A stretch of 64,000 nucleotides of DNA from Topomyia yanbarensis (Eukaryota > Arthropoda > Insecta > Diptera > Culicidae), in assembly GCF_030247195.1 (NCBI RefSeq), contig NC_080670.1, forward strand, positions 46,762,194-46,826,193. Direction: 5' to 3'. The notes beneath the pieces are model-generated. The model saw only the letters and a list, made by a program, of their open reading frames with translations. It was not told where the DNA came from and did not search any database. Below are positions 26,735-36,488 of this stretch, one piece after another; the first letter of the stretch is position 1; every line of letters starts with the position of its first letter. The translations under genes were made by a program, and so were the position numbers.

Positions 26735-27220
26735 TTCGAAAGCCCTTTAGCTGTCACCATTTACTCGGATAATCCTAGGCGGTAAATCTACTCTATTTCG
26801 ACTGAGAGTTCTTCGACGGCGGAATTTCTCACATTATTTATGCCCGTTGCGTTTTGTCGTGATCTACTCAAACAGTCCTCAACGATAGAATTATCCTATT
26901 TACAGACCAAGTAGTAGCTGTCGAGCTCGGTACGGCGATTTCAGATGGAGCGTAGCTTCCTGTTCGCTAACGCCCCGATGATACACCGCTGATGCTTCAC
27001 TCTACCTACACGATCTGGTCCCCGGTTGGACTACTAGCCTGCTCACGGGTTTCCGGTGCCTCGGTCGGTCCGGCGATGTTGGGTAGATGTATGGTACACT
27101 GATACCTCGCCGCTTCCGAAACTTTGGCGTGAACTACTCGAGGTAGTCCCCGGCGATGGATCTAGTTGTCTCCACGGGACGATTTGCAGAGCCAACACAA
27201 TTTACACAATGGCTCCGTTA
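26735..27220 (-). repeat. R1-family 3'-UTR repeats, minus strand
   Basis: Read on the minus strand, this gives the units seen at 62395-63400: GTCGGTCCGGCGATG and CCGAGGCACCGG inverses near 27050, and a GGCGGTAAATCTACTC inverse near 26790. It lies directly downstream, in minus orientation, of an R1-type C-terminus (27320-27565), so it is that copy's 3' UTR. A MITE (27226-27317) separates the two. Confidence 0.65.
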
Positions 27221-27225
27221 CTGCC

Positions 27226-27317
27226 CTAGTAACAATTGAGGTTTTATGATAGATTTATTGTCACTCATAAAACTTAGATTGCACTTGTAGCGTGCTATAA
27301 AACTTCAATTGTTACTT
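27226..27317. mobile_element. Short MITE with TAGTAACAATTG ends
   Basis: The left arm CTAGTAACAATTGAGGTTTT faces AAACTTCAATTGTTACTTGG on the right. It interrupts R1 copy B right at the end of its reading frame. Confidence 0.7.
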
Positions 27318-27319
27318 GG

Positions 27320-27565
27320 GTGGCGTTCCACGTAGTTTAATCGCGATACAGTCTGTGGAAGATGTTTTCTGGACTGGTGTCTACAAGGCTGATAGCAAAC
27401 GCGCTTCGCATTGAATCGCACCGCGGGCAGTCAAATACTGTTTGCTCTGATGTTTCCTCAACGTCTGTACACTCCGGACAGAGAGTGGACTTCGCGTACC
27501 CGAATCTGTGCAGGTACTTCCTGTAGCAGCCATGTTCTGACAGATATTGCGTGACACGGAAGTTG
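27320..27565 (-). pseudogene. R1-clade retrotransposon C-terminal zinc-binding domain (copy B)
   Basis: The minus strand encodes HGEVNFRVTQYLSEHGCY, then LHRFGYAKSTLCPECTDVEE and TVFDCPRCDSMRS, ending in LYRD and a stop near 27340. This is the C-terminal CCHC-like zinc motif (CPEC...CPRC) of R1-clade ORF2 proteins, located after the RT. An internal deletion has removed the DNA between this block and the RT fragment at 29849-30055. The hAT element at 27765-29840 lies in the gap. Confidence 0.8.
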
Positions 27566-28569
27566 ACTTCTCCGTGCTTTCTGTTTATCTATCTATTTAT
27601 CTGTTTATCACGTTCGGGATCAATCGGTGGGTTCATCTTCCATTCGCCGTGTTGTCCCATCTCTCTTGCCACTTCCTTATGGTGTCAATATGCGTTTTTC
27701 ATCGGACTCCTTTGGTGTCCCTGTTCCTTTAGCACTCCTGAGCCTCCTCCTGTAGCAATACAAATAGGGTGACCATATCAGGTGAGTAAAAATCCAGGAC
27801 AGTCGAAAGGGGACTGCCTCCCCCCGTTACTTCTCAATCGTCTGTGCCTTCTCCACAGGTTGTCAGCACTTGAGAAGTTCTGGGATCTGGCAGGCTGAGC
27901 TTTGGCAGCAAAAAAGGTCTGTAGGGGGGGGGGGGCAGGCTGAGCTTTGGCAGTAAAAAAGTTCTGGGAAGATAAGTTCTATCAGAAGATTTTTCGTTTG
28001 AATTCGATAACCGCGCACTTTTTCGGATTTATACACACGAAGTTCTTGCTACACCACCACCAGCAAAAGATTCATGCGTTGTTGGAGAAATCGGCAATCT
28101 CGAATTGAGTGGATGAGATAAAATATTTTTAGATCGTCTGTGCAGGACCGGCAAGGAGTTTTCAACCCTAAATACACACTATTGAAATAAAGCAGAAATA
28201 TCTAAGGTCCCAAGTAACTTCCCTGCGCTATATCTGGCAATTTCCAACAGCTACAAAACCTACCGTTGCTTCCAAATTTCTCCATTTTACCGATTGTTGT
28301 ATGAAAACCGGCAGATAGGTTGGTGTAAATAATATCAGTTTTAGTTAAACATTCCATACTCCCTGTTATGTAAGATGCTAGACTCGACAGGTCAGTCGCT
28401 TTTCAGCATCCAGACGTGAAGCTATGTTAATCGTGGATTAGATACTTTTTTCATTTATTTTACACGGCTCAATGGATCTTTGTGGATCTTTTAATACTTA
28501 TGTATGTAAATAAAATTAAATAAATGGAGTTTAATTAGATATGTATCACATCTTGTGTACGCGATTTGT

Positions 28570-29290
28570 TACTTCACATAAATATCTTCTCTCTTGTGGC
28601 AGATCCATTAGTTCCATCGATTGTTGTGGCTCGGGAAACACTTAGTCCGCATTCTCTCGGTTTTTCGTTTTCGTGATGTCCGTGTAAGTTTATTGTCAGT
28701 GGTGCTGGCCGTTGCTTGAGAAGTAGTAGGTGCATCACAATGATCGGACACGCTGTGTGCTGTGGTTCCAGCATTCGTTGTTGCCTGAGCAGAGAATCCG
28801 GTTGTTTGTGATTTAGTTGATGTTGATGAGGGCTGTGTGTTCGGTTTGCTGGTAGTTGATGTTGTTTCGTTATAGGTTTTTGCACATGGTTTCCGTACAG
28901 TGTCTTCTTGTTACAGAGCTGGCACGTAGCGGTCTACCCTTCATATACGCACAGCGTGATTTGAGATTTGGCTACGCTTTCTATTTCGTATTGAAAGTTC
29001 AGATATGAAGGAATAGGTTTTGTCACTCGTATTCTCACGACACCGTTGGAAATACCTGGACAAAAATTCACCAGGTTTCAAACTTAACGGATTCCATCAT
29101 TAAGTATTCCGACATGATCGTTGTAATGAATTTACTGGTAGGACGTGGGAATAGATCGTGCAGACGCACATCAATCTTATCATCGTCAATATAAACGTGA
29201 TTCTATAGATTGTAATATGTTGTACTATTGAGAGCGCTCAATGAAGTTATTCCACGATTGTTATTGATGTTCCGCAATTTTCCTTTGTAA
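28570..29290 (-). pseudogene. Jockey-type non-LTR ORF1 relic inside the hAT element
   Basis: Minus-strand translation gives RVYIDDDKIDVRLHDLFPR, MSEYLMMESVKFETW, GISNGVVRIRVTKPIPSYL and a zinc-knuckle-like CQLCNKKTLYGNH, in changing frames. The open frame then continues from about 28885 into a Gln/His/Pro-rich tail. These blocks parallel the ORF1 remnant at 6571-7209, indicating a second, diverged copy. Nothing beyond ORF1 is present. Either this retroelement inserted into the hAT element or the hAT captured it; no target duplication was found. Confidence 0.65.
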
Positions 29291-29700
29291 TGAATAGATT
29301 TCCAGTAGCACGAAAAATGCAACTAACAAGAGAACTCAAGAAGAAGCAGAGTCATCAAAACGTCGATGTTTTTTTCTCAAAGATACTAACGGAAACTTCT
29401 AGTTCCGGATAACAGACGATTTAAGCGCCAAGAAGAAGCTCCGGTAATCATCGTTTCATAGACATTGATAGCGGATGGAGTTTGGTCCATAACTGTAATC
29501 GGTTCGATTTATTCAGTTGCATAATTTCCTTGCACACGGACTAAGAAAGGGAAGTATTGAGAGATTAAAAAAGATATCGGATGGTACAATGGGGAGACTC
29601 GAGTGTATTAAGTTTTGTTTGTCGTACTCTGAACGATGTTGAGTATACGTTTCAGTTATGATTGCGATCAGTAGTAACTACGATCTGGAGCAGAGCGAAT

Positions 29701-29727
29701 AACGTGCCATTTGAGCCAATATATTCT
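29701..29727 (+). other. 27-bp match to the LOA 3' terminus
   Basis: The motif AACGTGCCATTTGAGCCAAT followed by ATATTCT is identical to the last bases of the antisense LOA copy at 36489-38692. It may be an extremely 5'-truncated LOA insertion or a shared terminal sequence. It is too short to be certain. Confidence 0.4.
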
Positions 29728-29848
29728 TACAAGAGAAAAACCAGGACAAATCAAGCGTTTTTCTCAACTACCCAGGACACCAGGACAGTCAGTGAAAAAC
29801 CAGGACATGTCCTGGGAAACCAGGACGTATGGTCACCCTAAATACAAA

Positions 29849-30055
29849 GGATTTCATTCCGGCAATGAATGACATCAGCTAAAGACCTGCCTTTTCGGAA
29901 GCCGAAGCGCATGTTGGATAGTTCGTTCTCACTCTCCTTGTACTTGGTAAGCCGGTGCAGGATTACTCTTAGTTTTCTGATCGAATTCATCAGACATACT
30001 ACCCTATACGCTGAAGGATCTCGAGGTGGTTTTGCTGCCTTAGAATAACGGTATA
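29849..30055 (-). pseudogene. R1-clade RT fragment (copy B, upstream part)
   Basis: The minus strand reads KPPRDPSAYRVVCLMNSIRK, then LTKYKESENELSNMRFGFRK and GRSLADVIH. These are the RT fingers/palm entry blocks of R1-clade elements (PSAYRP-CLL, FGFRKGRST). The frame runs into the target duplication of the hAT element at 29848. R1 elements classically insert in 28S rDNA, but no rDNA surrounds this copy. Confidence 0.75.
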
Positions 30056-32974
30056 ATAAATGTCAATACGGGGCTGTGATTGTTCCACAATTGTATTACC
30101 ATCGAATGTGTACTTCGCACTATGTTTAAAAAAGTAGTGCTAATATTCATCTGTCTAATTCGGCTTTCTTCCGAATTGTGGAATCAGATACAATTGCATA
30201 CTCTATTTACAAAAACATTGCGGTGAACCGGGTCGATGAACTTTATAAATGTGAAAAACTAATTGCTTTTCATCCGTATTAAATCTCCTTCCAGTCCAGT
30301 CGCGGAAATGAATTCATAAAAAGAGGGAAATTGGGCAAAACGAGCATGAAAATCTTATTGAGCCCGACGTTCAATTATTGAGTATTGTCTCTCGGTGTTT
30401 AGAATTAATCTCGTCTGTAACCACCAAATTGGGTTTGAATTTAGGGTTTAACTGGAGTCAATTTAATGATAGTTCAAATTTAAGGCCCAACAGGCCTGGA
30501 ATTTGGGTTTTACCTGACAAGAATTATTCGAAACACCGAAATTTCTAATTTTTCTAAGTGAGGTTGTTCTGCCCTCATGCAGAACTAGGACCATTATTTT
30601 TTCTCTTTAGGGAGTAAAATTTCATGTCTCGTTTTAGATACGTAATCTGCCACTGTGCGTCTCATGACATGACATCACCACAACCAATACACCAATTGAT
30701 CCGATCTTTTCAGAAGTTCATTCTTAATTAATGAAGGGTTTTGCAAATACAGCCAAGTGACGGAAACGGCGAAGATTTTTCCAAATTTTTAAGTACGGGT
30801 TGTCGAGATATCGTGCTCATCACAAACGCCATAAAAAGAAATTTAATCGAGCTCAAAGGAACATAACTCCGTACGCTATTATAATATTTTGAGGAGGACA
30901 GAGGGTCAAATAAATTACTGACGACATGTCAAACGGCATTAGATTTAAGCTAAATAAAAATAGTAACTCCAACTTGGTCCGTTATTGAAACAATTGGACC
31001 TAACGAGCGCCGTTCTCAGTTGGACGAACTTTACCAACAGATCTCTGCTGTCATGTGGAAAAAAAAACACATTCATTTTCTTCTTCCCGGAAACACGGTG
31101 CTTCCGTGTTCGCAATTTTTCGCCCTGCGGCGCGTATCGTGTACCACCGGTATAATAGAGAATATCCAAAAAATGGAAACTTGCGGAACCCACGAAAAGA
31201 GCTGCAAATCGTGGTAGGAAAAAAAAATAAACAAATCAGCACACCGAGAACGACGAGCAGCCCGATTTTGACTTCCTGATGCCGGAAAGGAGAAGTCACC
31301 GCGAAACACATTGTTCCCTGTCCGACACTGAATCACACTTGAAGCGCGTGCCTTGATCGCTGGGGATAGAGAAGACGACAACCGCGCTTTGAAAGCACAC
31401 CGACCGGCAGTCGAGAGACGAAGCATGCATCTGATGATGGAGGAACGTGACTGGCATCCGTTTCGCTCGTTGTCATTTCAAACGGTGCAATTTGTAGGTT
31501 CACCTATAGAAAAACTTATAGAAAGAGAGCGGTGGAGACTTGATTTTGAATTCCAAATGAACTAACAATACCGAGCCCGTGGAATCATAAACAATCCGAA
31601 TAATGGGGTATTTGGGTAAGTTTGAATTGAGATTTTCACTCGTACTCATTATTTTCGTCGACAATAAAACGAAATGTTATGGCCAAGAGCATTTAAAATT
31701 GTCTTTCGTGAACCCTATAACTTGTCTTCTTTATATGCATTCTAATGGTTAAACTGAGAAAGCCACAAAAACGAAAAAAGTAGCTTTTCTTGCGCTAAGC
31801 TTTACACTTCTTGAAACACTCGATGGATTCGAGGGATTGTTAGAATACTACTAGTTGATTTTCATGACAATTTCGCTGATAATGTGCAAAAAAATGGCTA
31901 TCCGTGTTCAAAGATGACCGCTTATCGAAGCATTCTCTGTTAAACCAGTTCTCTTAATAGCTTAATCAAGCTCTACATTTCAGAAAGAGGATAAATTCAG
32001 CTGATCAAATGTTTTGATTCTTGTATAAAAGTACGGGGAATCGATTGAAGACAGTTGCGTTGACCGCACGAAACGTGTGCTTCCGTTCCTCTTGTTTAAT
32101 CGCTTCGTGCCCATGTTGTTGGTGGACAACAACGTTTTTGAGTAGCTATAGCTTATAATTCAGACTCACAAAAACAAATAGGGCCAATAAATGTAACTAC
32201 CTGAGCACTAGCAGTTACAGGTATCAGTTCTAGCACTGAAGTTCTTGCAATTAATCTGATAGGATTCCGATGGAGCAGTGCTGCCAGGCACACTTTACGT
32301 TGACGTCGAAAAATGAAATTCTCATATATCTTCGTTATGTGCAATATTATGATAAAACTTATCAATTTACACTGTCTTCGACTACGTTTTCCTCGCAATT
32401 GGACTATTGTGAATATTGTATTGTATTGGGTATAGGATGCTAAAAATGACCAACTTCTAGCACTGCGAATGAAGCGCCTATGAAAACAAGTTGCTCGGGT
32501 TTATTGACTCCACTGTCTTCAAGAAAAAATAATTTTGAAACCCTATAAGCACGAGAAAAAAAATTGGGCATAAAAGGGTTGACTTTGAGGTTATTCCTTA
32601 TTCTGCAATTTGAAAACGGCTAAATACGGCATATCAAAAGCAATATTCATGAAAAACCGAGAAATGGATAGTAGTAGGTAGTTAAAAACGAAGCGTGTGA
32701 GCCCTTTCTTATACCAATTCTTCCCATATTTCGCGTTTTCAATTGAATCTGAATTAAATTTTGGAAGCAGGCAAAACGCAGAGATGATGTGTATAGAGAT
32801 GCGCGAAGACTGAAGCCAAAAGTTCCAATCGAACCCACAATAACGGTTCCAAACAAGCAATGTACGCAAACATGGCAGATTTAGAAAGTAATGCGTCGGA
32901 CGTATTGAAATTGAAATAAAGAGAAAAGCATGCCATTGTGTTTACATACGAAGAGTGTAAACTTTATATACATA
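30056..32974. other. Non-coding stretch with dispersed repeats
   Basis: No gene supported; overlapping frames on both strands at 31020-31430 have no recognisable domain. About 32095-32325 is a diverged copy of the repeat at about 63764-63998 (shared GTGGACAACAACGTTTTTGA and AGGATTCCGATGG blocks). A short GGGCAAAACGAGCATGAAA motif near 30333 recurs near 40616. Confidence 0.4.
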
Positions 32975-34690
32975 CATGCTAAATGCTCCGGACAAAACCA
33001 CCCTGGACGCCGTATGGCATCCGGCGGGTTGAAGTATCTCAACCAAGAATTGATCCACTGGGTTCCTGTTCCCATGTCGTAAAAGGAGACTGAAAACAGG
33101 AGTCCTCAAGTCAAGGTGTTTCTCCGTGCCGAGGACTGAGTGGCTGGCAGGACTAAAATATGCCAGTAGCGCACGGAGTGTCGTGGTTGCTGTGTTACGC
33201 GAATCTCTGATACAGTGGACGTTTGTTTCTTCGCAAATCGTGGGATTCAAATGATGGTCATGTCCGCTATAGGCGATTATAAGCCAACGTGTTTGGTAAC
33301 TACTAGTTGCTGTACAACAAGTGCAGAATCAATCTTCACAAATTAATTTTCACCATAAGCGTACAGCAACTATGAATCTATCCCGCCTTGTGCAGGAAGA
33401 AAAAGCTTCCATAGATTTTTGTTTAAGTAGCGTATTTCCACAAAGGAAGCTTCTTTGTTGGAAAGCTAATTAACCTCGTCTTCGTAGTTTTCAACAAAAA
33501 TGGCATGACAAATCCACGTGAAATGCCTCGTGCATACATACTTACGAATAGTGCTGTTGATGTATGTCTTATATCCGACCTCACAATTCGCGATGTTTGT
33601 GCTGTCACGGTAAATATGACTGTTGACAACATAAACAAGAAATACGTCTGTTGATCGGCATATTTGCCGTATAATGAACCATCTCCTTCTGATGATTTCA
33701 AAAGGGTTGTATCATACTGTGGCAGAAATGGGTTTCCCCTCATAATCGGCAGTGATGCAAATACCCACCATATAATTTGGGGCAGCTCAGAGGCACCGAA
33801 TAAATGGAATACTTAAACAGTACAAATCTGCACATTCTTAATGCAGGAAACCACCCAACTGGCAGAGAAGAGATGTCTTCTCTGACAACATAACGCATGA
33901 GTTGGCAAACTGGCTCGTACCAAACGAGCTCGAATCGTCGTTATCTGATCATAAGTACATTGTCCTTGATCATTTAAACGTCTCAGATAGCAGATATCGC
34001 CACATATCGTAATCCCAAATCTACGAACTGGGAGCTCTACAAAGAGGGCTTGGGTATCTTCCGACGATTGAATCTCCAAGTGACTTGGATGATGTCGTGG
34101 ATAAAACAAGCTCACTCATAGTAGCAGCATACCAAGAGGCTTGTCCGCTTCGAGTTGTGCGCGCTTCTAGAGGAACACCTTTGCGGAATACCGAACTTGT
34201 TCGACTCAAAAAGTTAAGTAGAAGAGCTTGGACGGGTCGGAGGCATTTAAGTTGGCTCGCGAAGCATACAGAAATGCCCTTCGATTCTCTGAGCGAAGTG
34301 GTTGGAAAAGTTTCTGCACAAATGTCTCAAGTCTCAACGAGACTAGTAGATAAAATAAGCTTCTTTCGAAATAGAAAGACTTTCATGTCAGTTCAATTAG
34401 AACTGCTAATGGTGAATACTCATCTGACGAAGATGTAGTACTCAACTGACTTTTTGACTCACATTTTCCAGGCTATACGGAGCCATCACTGACGCCTTAC
34501 CCTGATTTCTTTTCAGGTAGTCCTGATTCTTGGGCATTTGCTCGTTGAATTGTGACAACCGAATCGATCAAATGGGCGATTGAAAGTTTTGCTGCGTATA
34601 AGTCTCTGGGAAAGGATGGAATTATTCCAGTTCTAGTACAAAAAGGATATGAACACTTCAAGTATATTTTGAAAAAGGTTCTTACTTGTA

Positions 34691-35201
34691 TTATATGTAG
34701 AGTTCAACTGTGACGGTTTACTGTGATTTTTATTTATTTTTAACGGCTTAGTCAGTCTTTAAAGAATTAGTAGAACGTATTTTTAATTTTTGTCCGACTA
34801 ATTTTTGTCGGTGCTGTTTACCACCATTTTCAGGGAAAACTGGGCGCTATCAGCAAGCGAAATTAGATAGATTCAAAAATAGAGCCAAATTCGAAAAACT
34901 GTTAAGAAACATTATAAAATTTACCAACCTGCAATTAACATAGAATTTATTAGATTTATACAGATGTACCACCAAACAACAAACCAGACAGCTTCAAAAA
35001 GCATACAAACAAAGAACGAACTATTTTGTAAGTACAACAATATGTAAAATGTAAAATTACGTACATCAGACTAATAACCATAATAAATCCAGTTTTCCCA
35101 GAAGATGGTGCTAAATAGCACCGAAACGTCGGACAAAAATTAAAATACTTTCTACTCTTTAAAGACTGACTAAGCTGTCAAAAATAAATAAAAAATCACA
35201 G
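34691..35201. mobile_element. Long-inverted-repeat MITE within the LOA RT region, 12-bp direct repeats
   Basis: The arms CTGTGATTTTTATTTATTTT and its inverse face each other (34721 onward, ending at 35201). They stay complementary for about 120 bp through AGTCAGTCTTTAAAGA, TTTGTCCGAC and GGGAAAACTGG. The 12-mer TTCTTACTTGTA flanks the insert (34679-34690, 35202-35213). About 30 bp at the left (34691-34720) is not mirrored on the right, so the true left end is uncertain. Confidence 0.72.
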
Positions 35202-35370
35202 TTCTTACTTGTAGTCTTGCAAAAGGATACATTCCATTAGCGTGGCGGGAAATAACTGTAAAATTCTTTCCCAGAGGTAGCCTCGTCGGTGGCAAAGAGC
35301 TTTAGACCGATCAGTCTGACCTCATTGCTTCTCAAATCAGTGGAACGTTCAATCGACCACTGCATCCGGG

Positions 35371-35868
35371 ATGTTAGCTTGGGCGAGCACCCGCTGCATG
35401 CAATGCAACATGCATATCAGCGGGGCAAGTCTGCTACCACCCTGTAACCCTGTCTACAACATTGTGAAAGCTTTTTCACAAAAGCAATCAAGTTTAGGAG
35501 TTTTTCTCGATATTGAAGGTGCTTTTGACAACGTGTCTTTCGAATTCATTTTGGAAGCAGCACGAGGCCATGGAGTACCTTCATATATCACAAACTGGAT
35601 ACACGCAATGCTTAGAAACCGACATCTGTGCTCTTCGTTAAGACAAGTACAGATAAGGAAACTGAGTGTCTTCGGATGTCCTCAAGGTGGTGTACTGTCA
35701 CCATTTATATGGAACCTTGTCGCCGATGGTTTGTTGAGGAAACTTAATGAGCTTGGATTTCCGACGTATGGTTTCGCCGATGATTATCGTATAATGATCA
35801 CCGGTATTTGCATTAACACACTTTTTGATTTGATGCAACAAACCTTTGGTGTTGTTGAGCAATAGTGT
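35371..35868 (+). pseudogene. LOA copy 2 reverse transcriptase palm
   Basis: A 164-codon open stretch of the polymerase: SSLGVFLDIEGAFDNVSFEF is RT motif A with its catalytic Asp, GCPQGGVLSPFIW is motif B, and FADDYRIM is motif C with the DD pair (F-A replacing the usual Y-A). The start codon in this stretch is not the original one; upstream frames carry QISGTFNRPLH and related pieces. The frame is broken at a TAG near 35866, just where the thumb would begin. It is nearly identical in domain content to the antisense copy at 36696-38480. Confidence 0.85.
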
Positions 35869-36102
35869 CTTTATGATGGACTATCAGTTAATTCATGTAG
35901 TACTATCAGTTAATTAAATAAAACATCAATGGCTCTGTTCACGCAACGAAGGATTACAACCGGAGCTCGTCCATTGCAGTTCTTTGACTCTGAAATTATT
36001 ATCGCAGATCAAGTTAAGTACGTTGGGGTAATTCTTGACTCAAAACTTAATTGGACGGCTCACATCGATTTCAGGATCAAAAAAGCTTGCAATGTAGACG
36101 GG

Positions 36103-36488
36103 CTTTCGGCAAATCTTGGGTACACAAATCCAAGTACATTCAATTGATCTACACAACAATTGTTAGACTAATACTAGCACACGGGTGCCTCGTTTGGTGG
36201 CAGAAGGGAGAAGTCATGACAATCCAATCAAAGTTAAACCATCTTCAGAGGATGGTCTTGATGGCGATGACTGGTGCGTTCTCGATAACACCTACTACTG
36301 CTCTAGAGGCACTCTTGAACATAAAACCACTACATGTCTTTCCGAAACAAGAAGCACTTTCTTGTGCTTACCGTCTTAACGTTACTGGGCTCTGGAACAG
36401 TAACCCGATAGATCGTGCAACTAGCCATACAAGACTGTGGCCCCAAATGGTTACTTGGGATGAATATACATTTGCTCCCAGTGACCTT
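36103..36488 (+). repeat. 386-bp direct duplication, left copy
   Basis: It is identical by eye, base for base, to 38693-39078 (offset 2590). It encodes the LOA linker after the RT (IYTTIVRLILAHGCLVWWQK, TGAFSITPTTALEALLNIK). Identity stops exactly where the antisense LOA copy starts at 36489. Confidence 0.95.

Larger units (their letters stand above)
27765..29840. mobile_element. hAT-type non-autonomous element, 2076 bp, perfect 8-bp TSD
   Basis: The ends are TAGGGTGACCATA and TATGGTCACCCTA, 13-bp inverted repeats. The octamer AATACAAA flanks it perfectly at 27757-27764 and 29841-29848, which is diagnostic for hAT-type integration. Subterminal CCAGGACA motifs occur at both ends. The interior has no hAT transposase; it holds a minus-strand jockey ORF1 relic and a tiny piece identical to a LOA 3' end. 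The element split an R1-clade copy on the minus strand, so it is younger than that copy. Confidence 0.9.
32975..36488 (+). mobile_element. LOA-type non-LTR retrotransposon, copy 2, 5' part
   Basis: A GC-richer 5' leader candidate (about 32975-33185) precedes decayed endonuclease blocks: LVQEPYFHK-like near 33420, NGFPLIIGSDANTHHIIWGS near 33730 and SDHKYIVLDHLNVS near 33945. An RT N-terminal block follows (SIKWAIESFAAYKSLGKDGI near 34570). The MITE at 34691-35201 splits the RT. Beyond it the RT palm continues (open frame 35371-35868), then the thumb and linker (VKYVGVILDSKLNWTAHIDF near 36015) to 36488. There the antisense copy 3 interrupts, and copy 2 resumes at 38693. There are multiple frameshifts and stops. 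No ORF1 was recognised. Confidence 0.82.

Noticed and set aside
28574..28885. 103-codon Gln/His-rich protein
   Set aside because: It is the open tail of a decayed non-LTR ORF1 relic inside a hAT element, without its own start context.
31020..31430. Overlapping 65-117 codon frames on both strands
   Set aside because: Mutually overlapping, no domain, no splice support.
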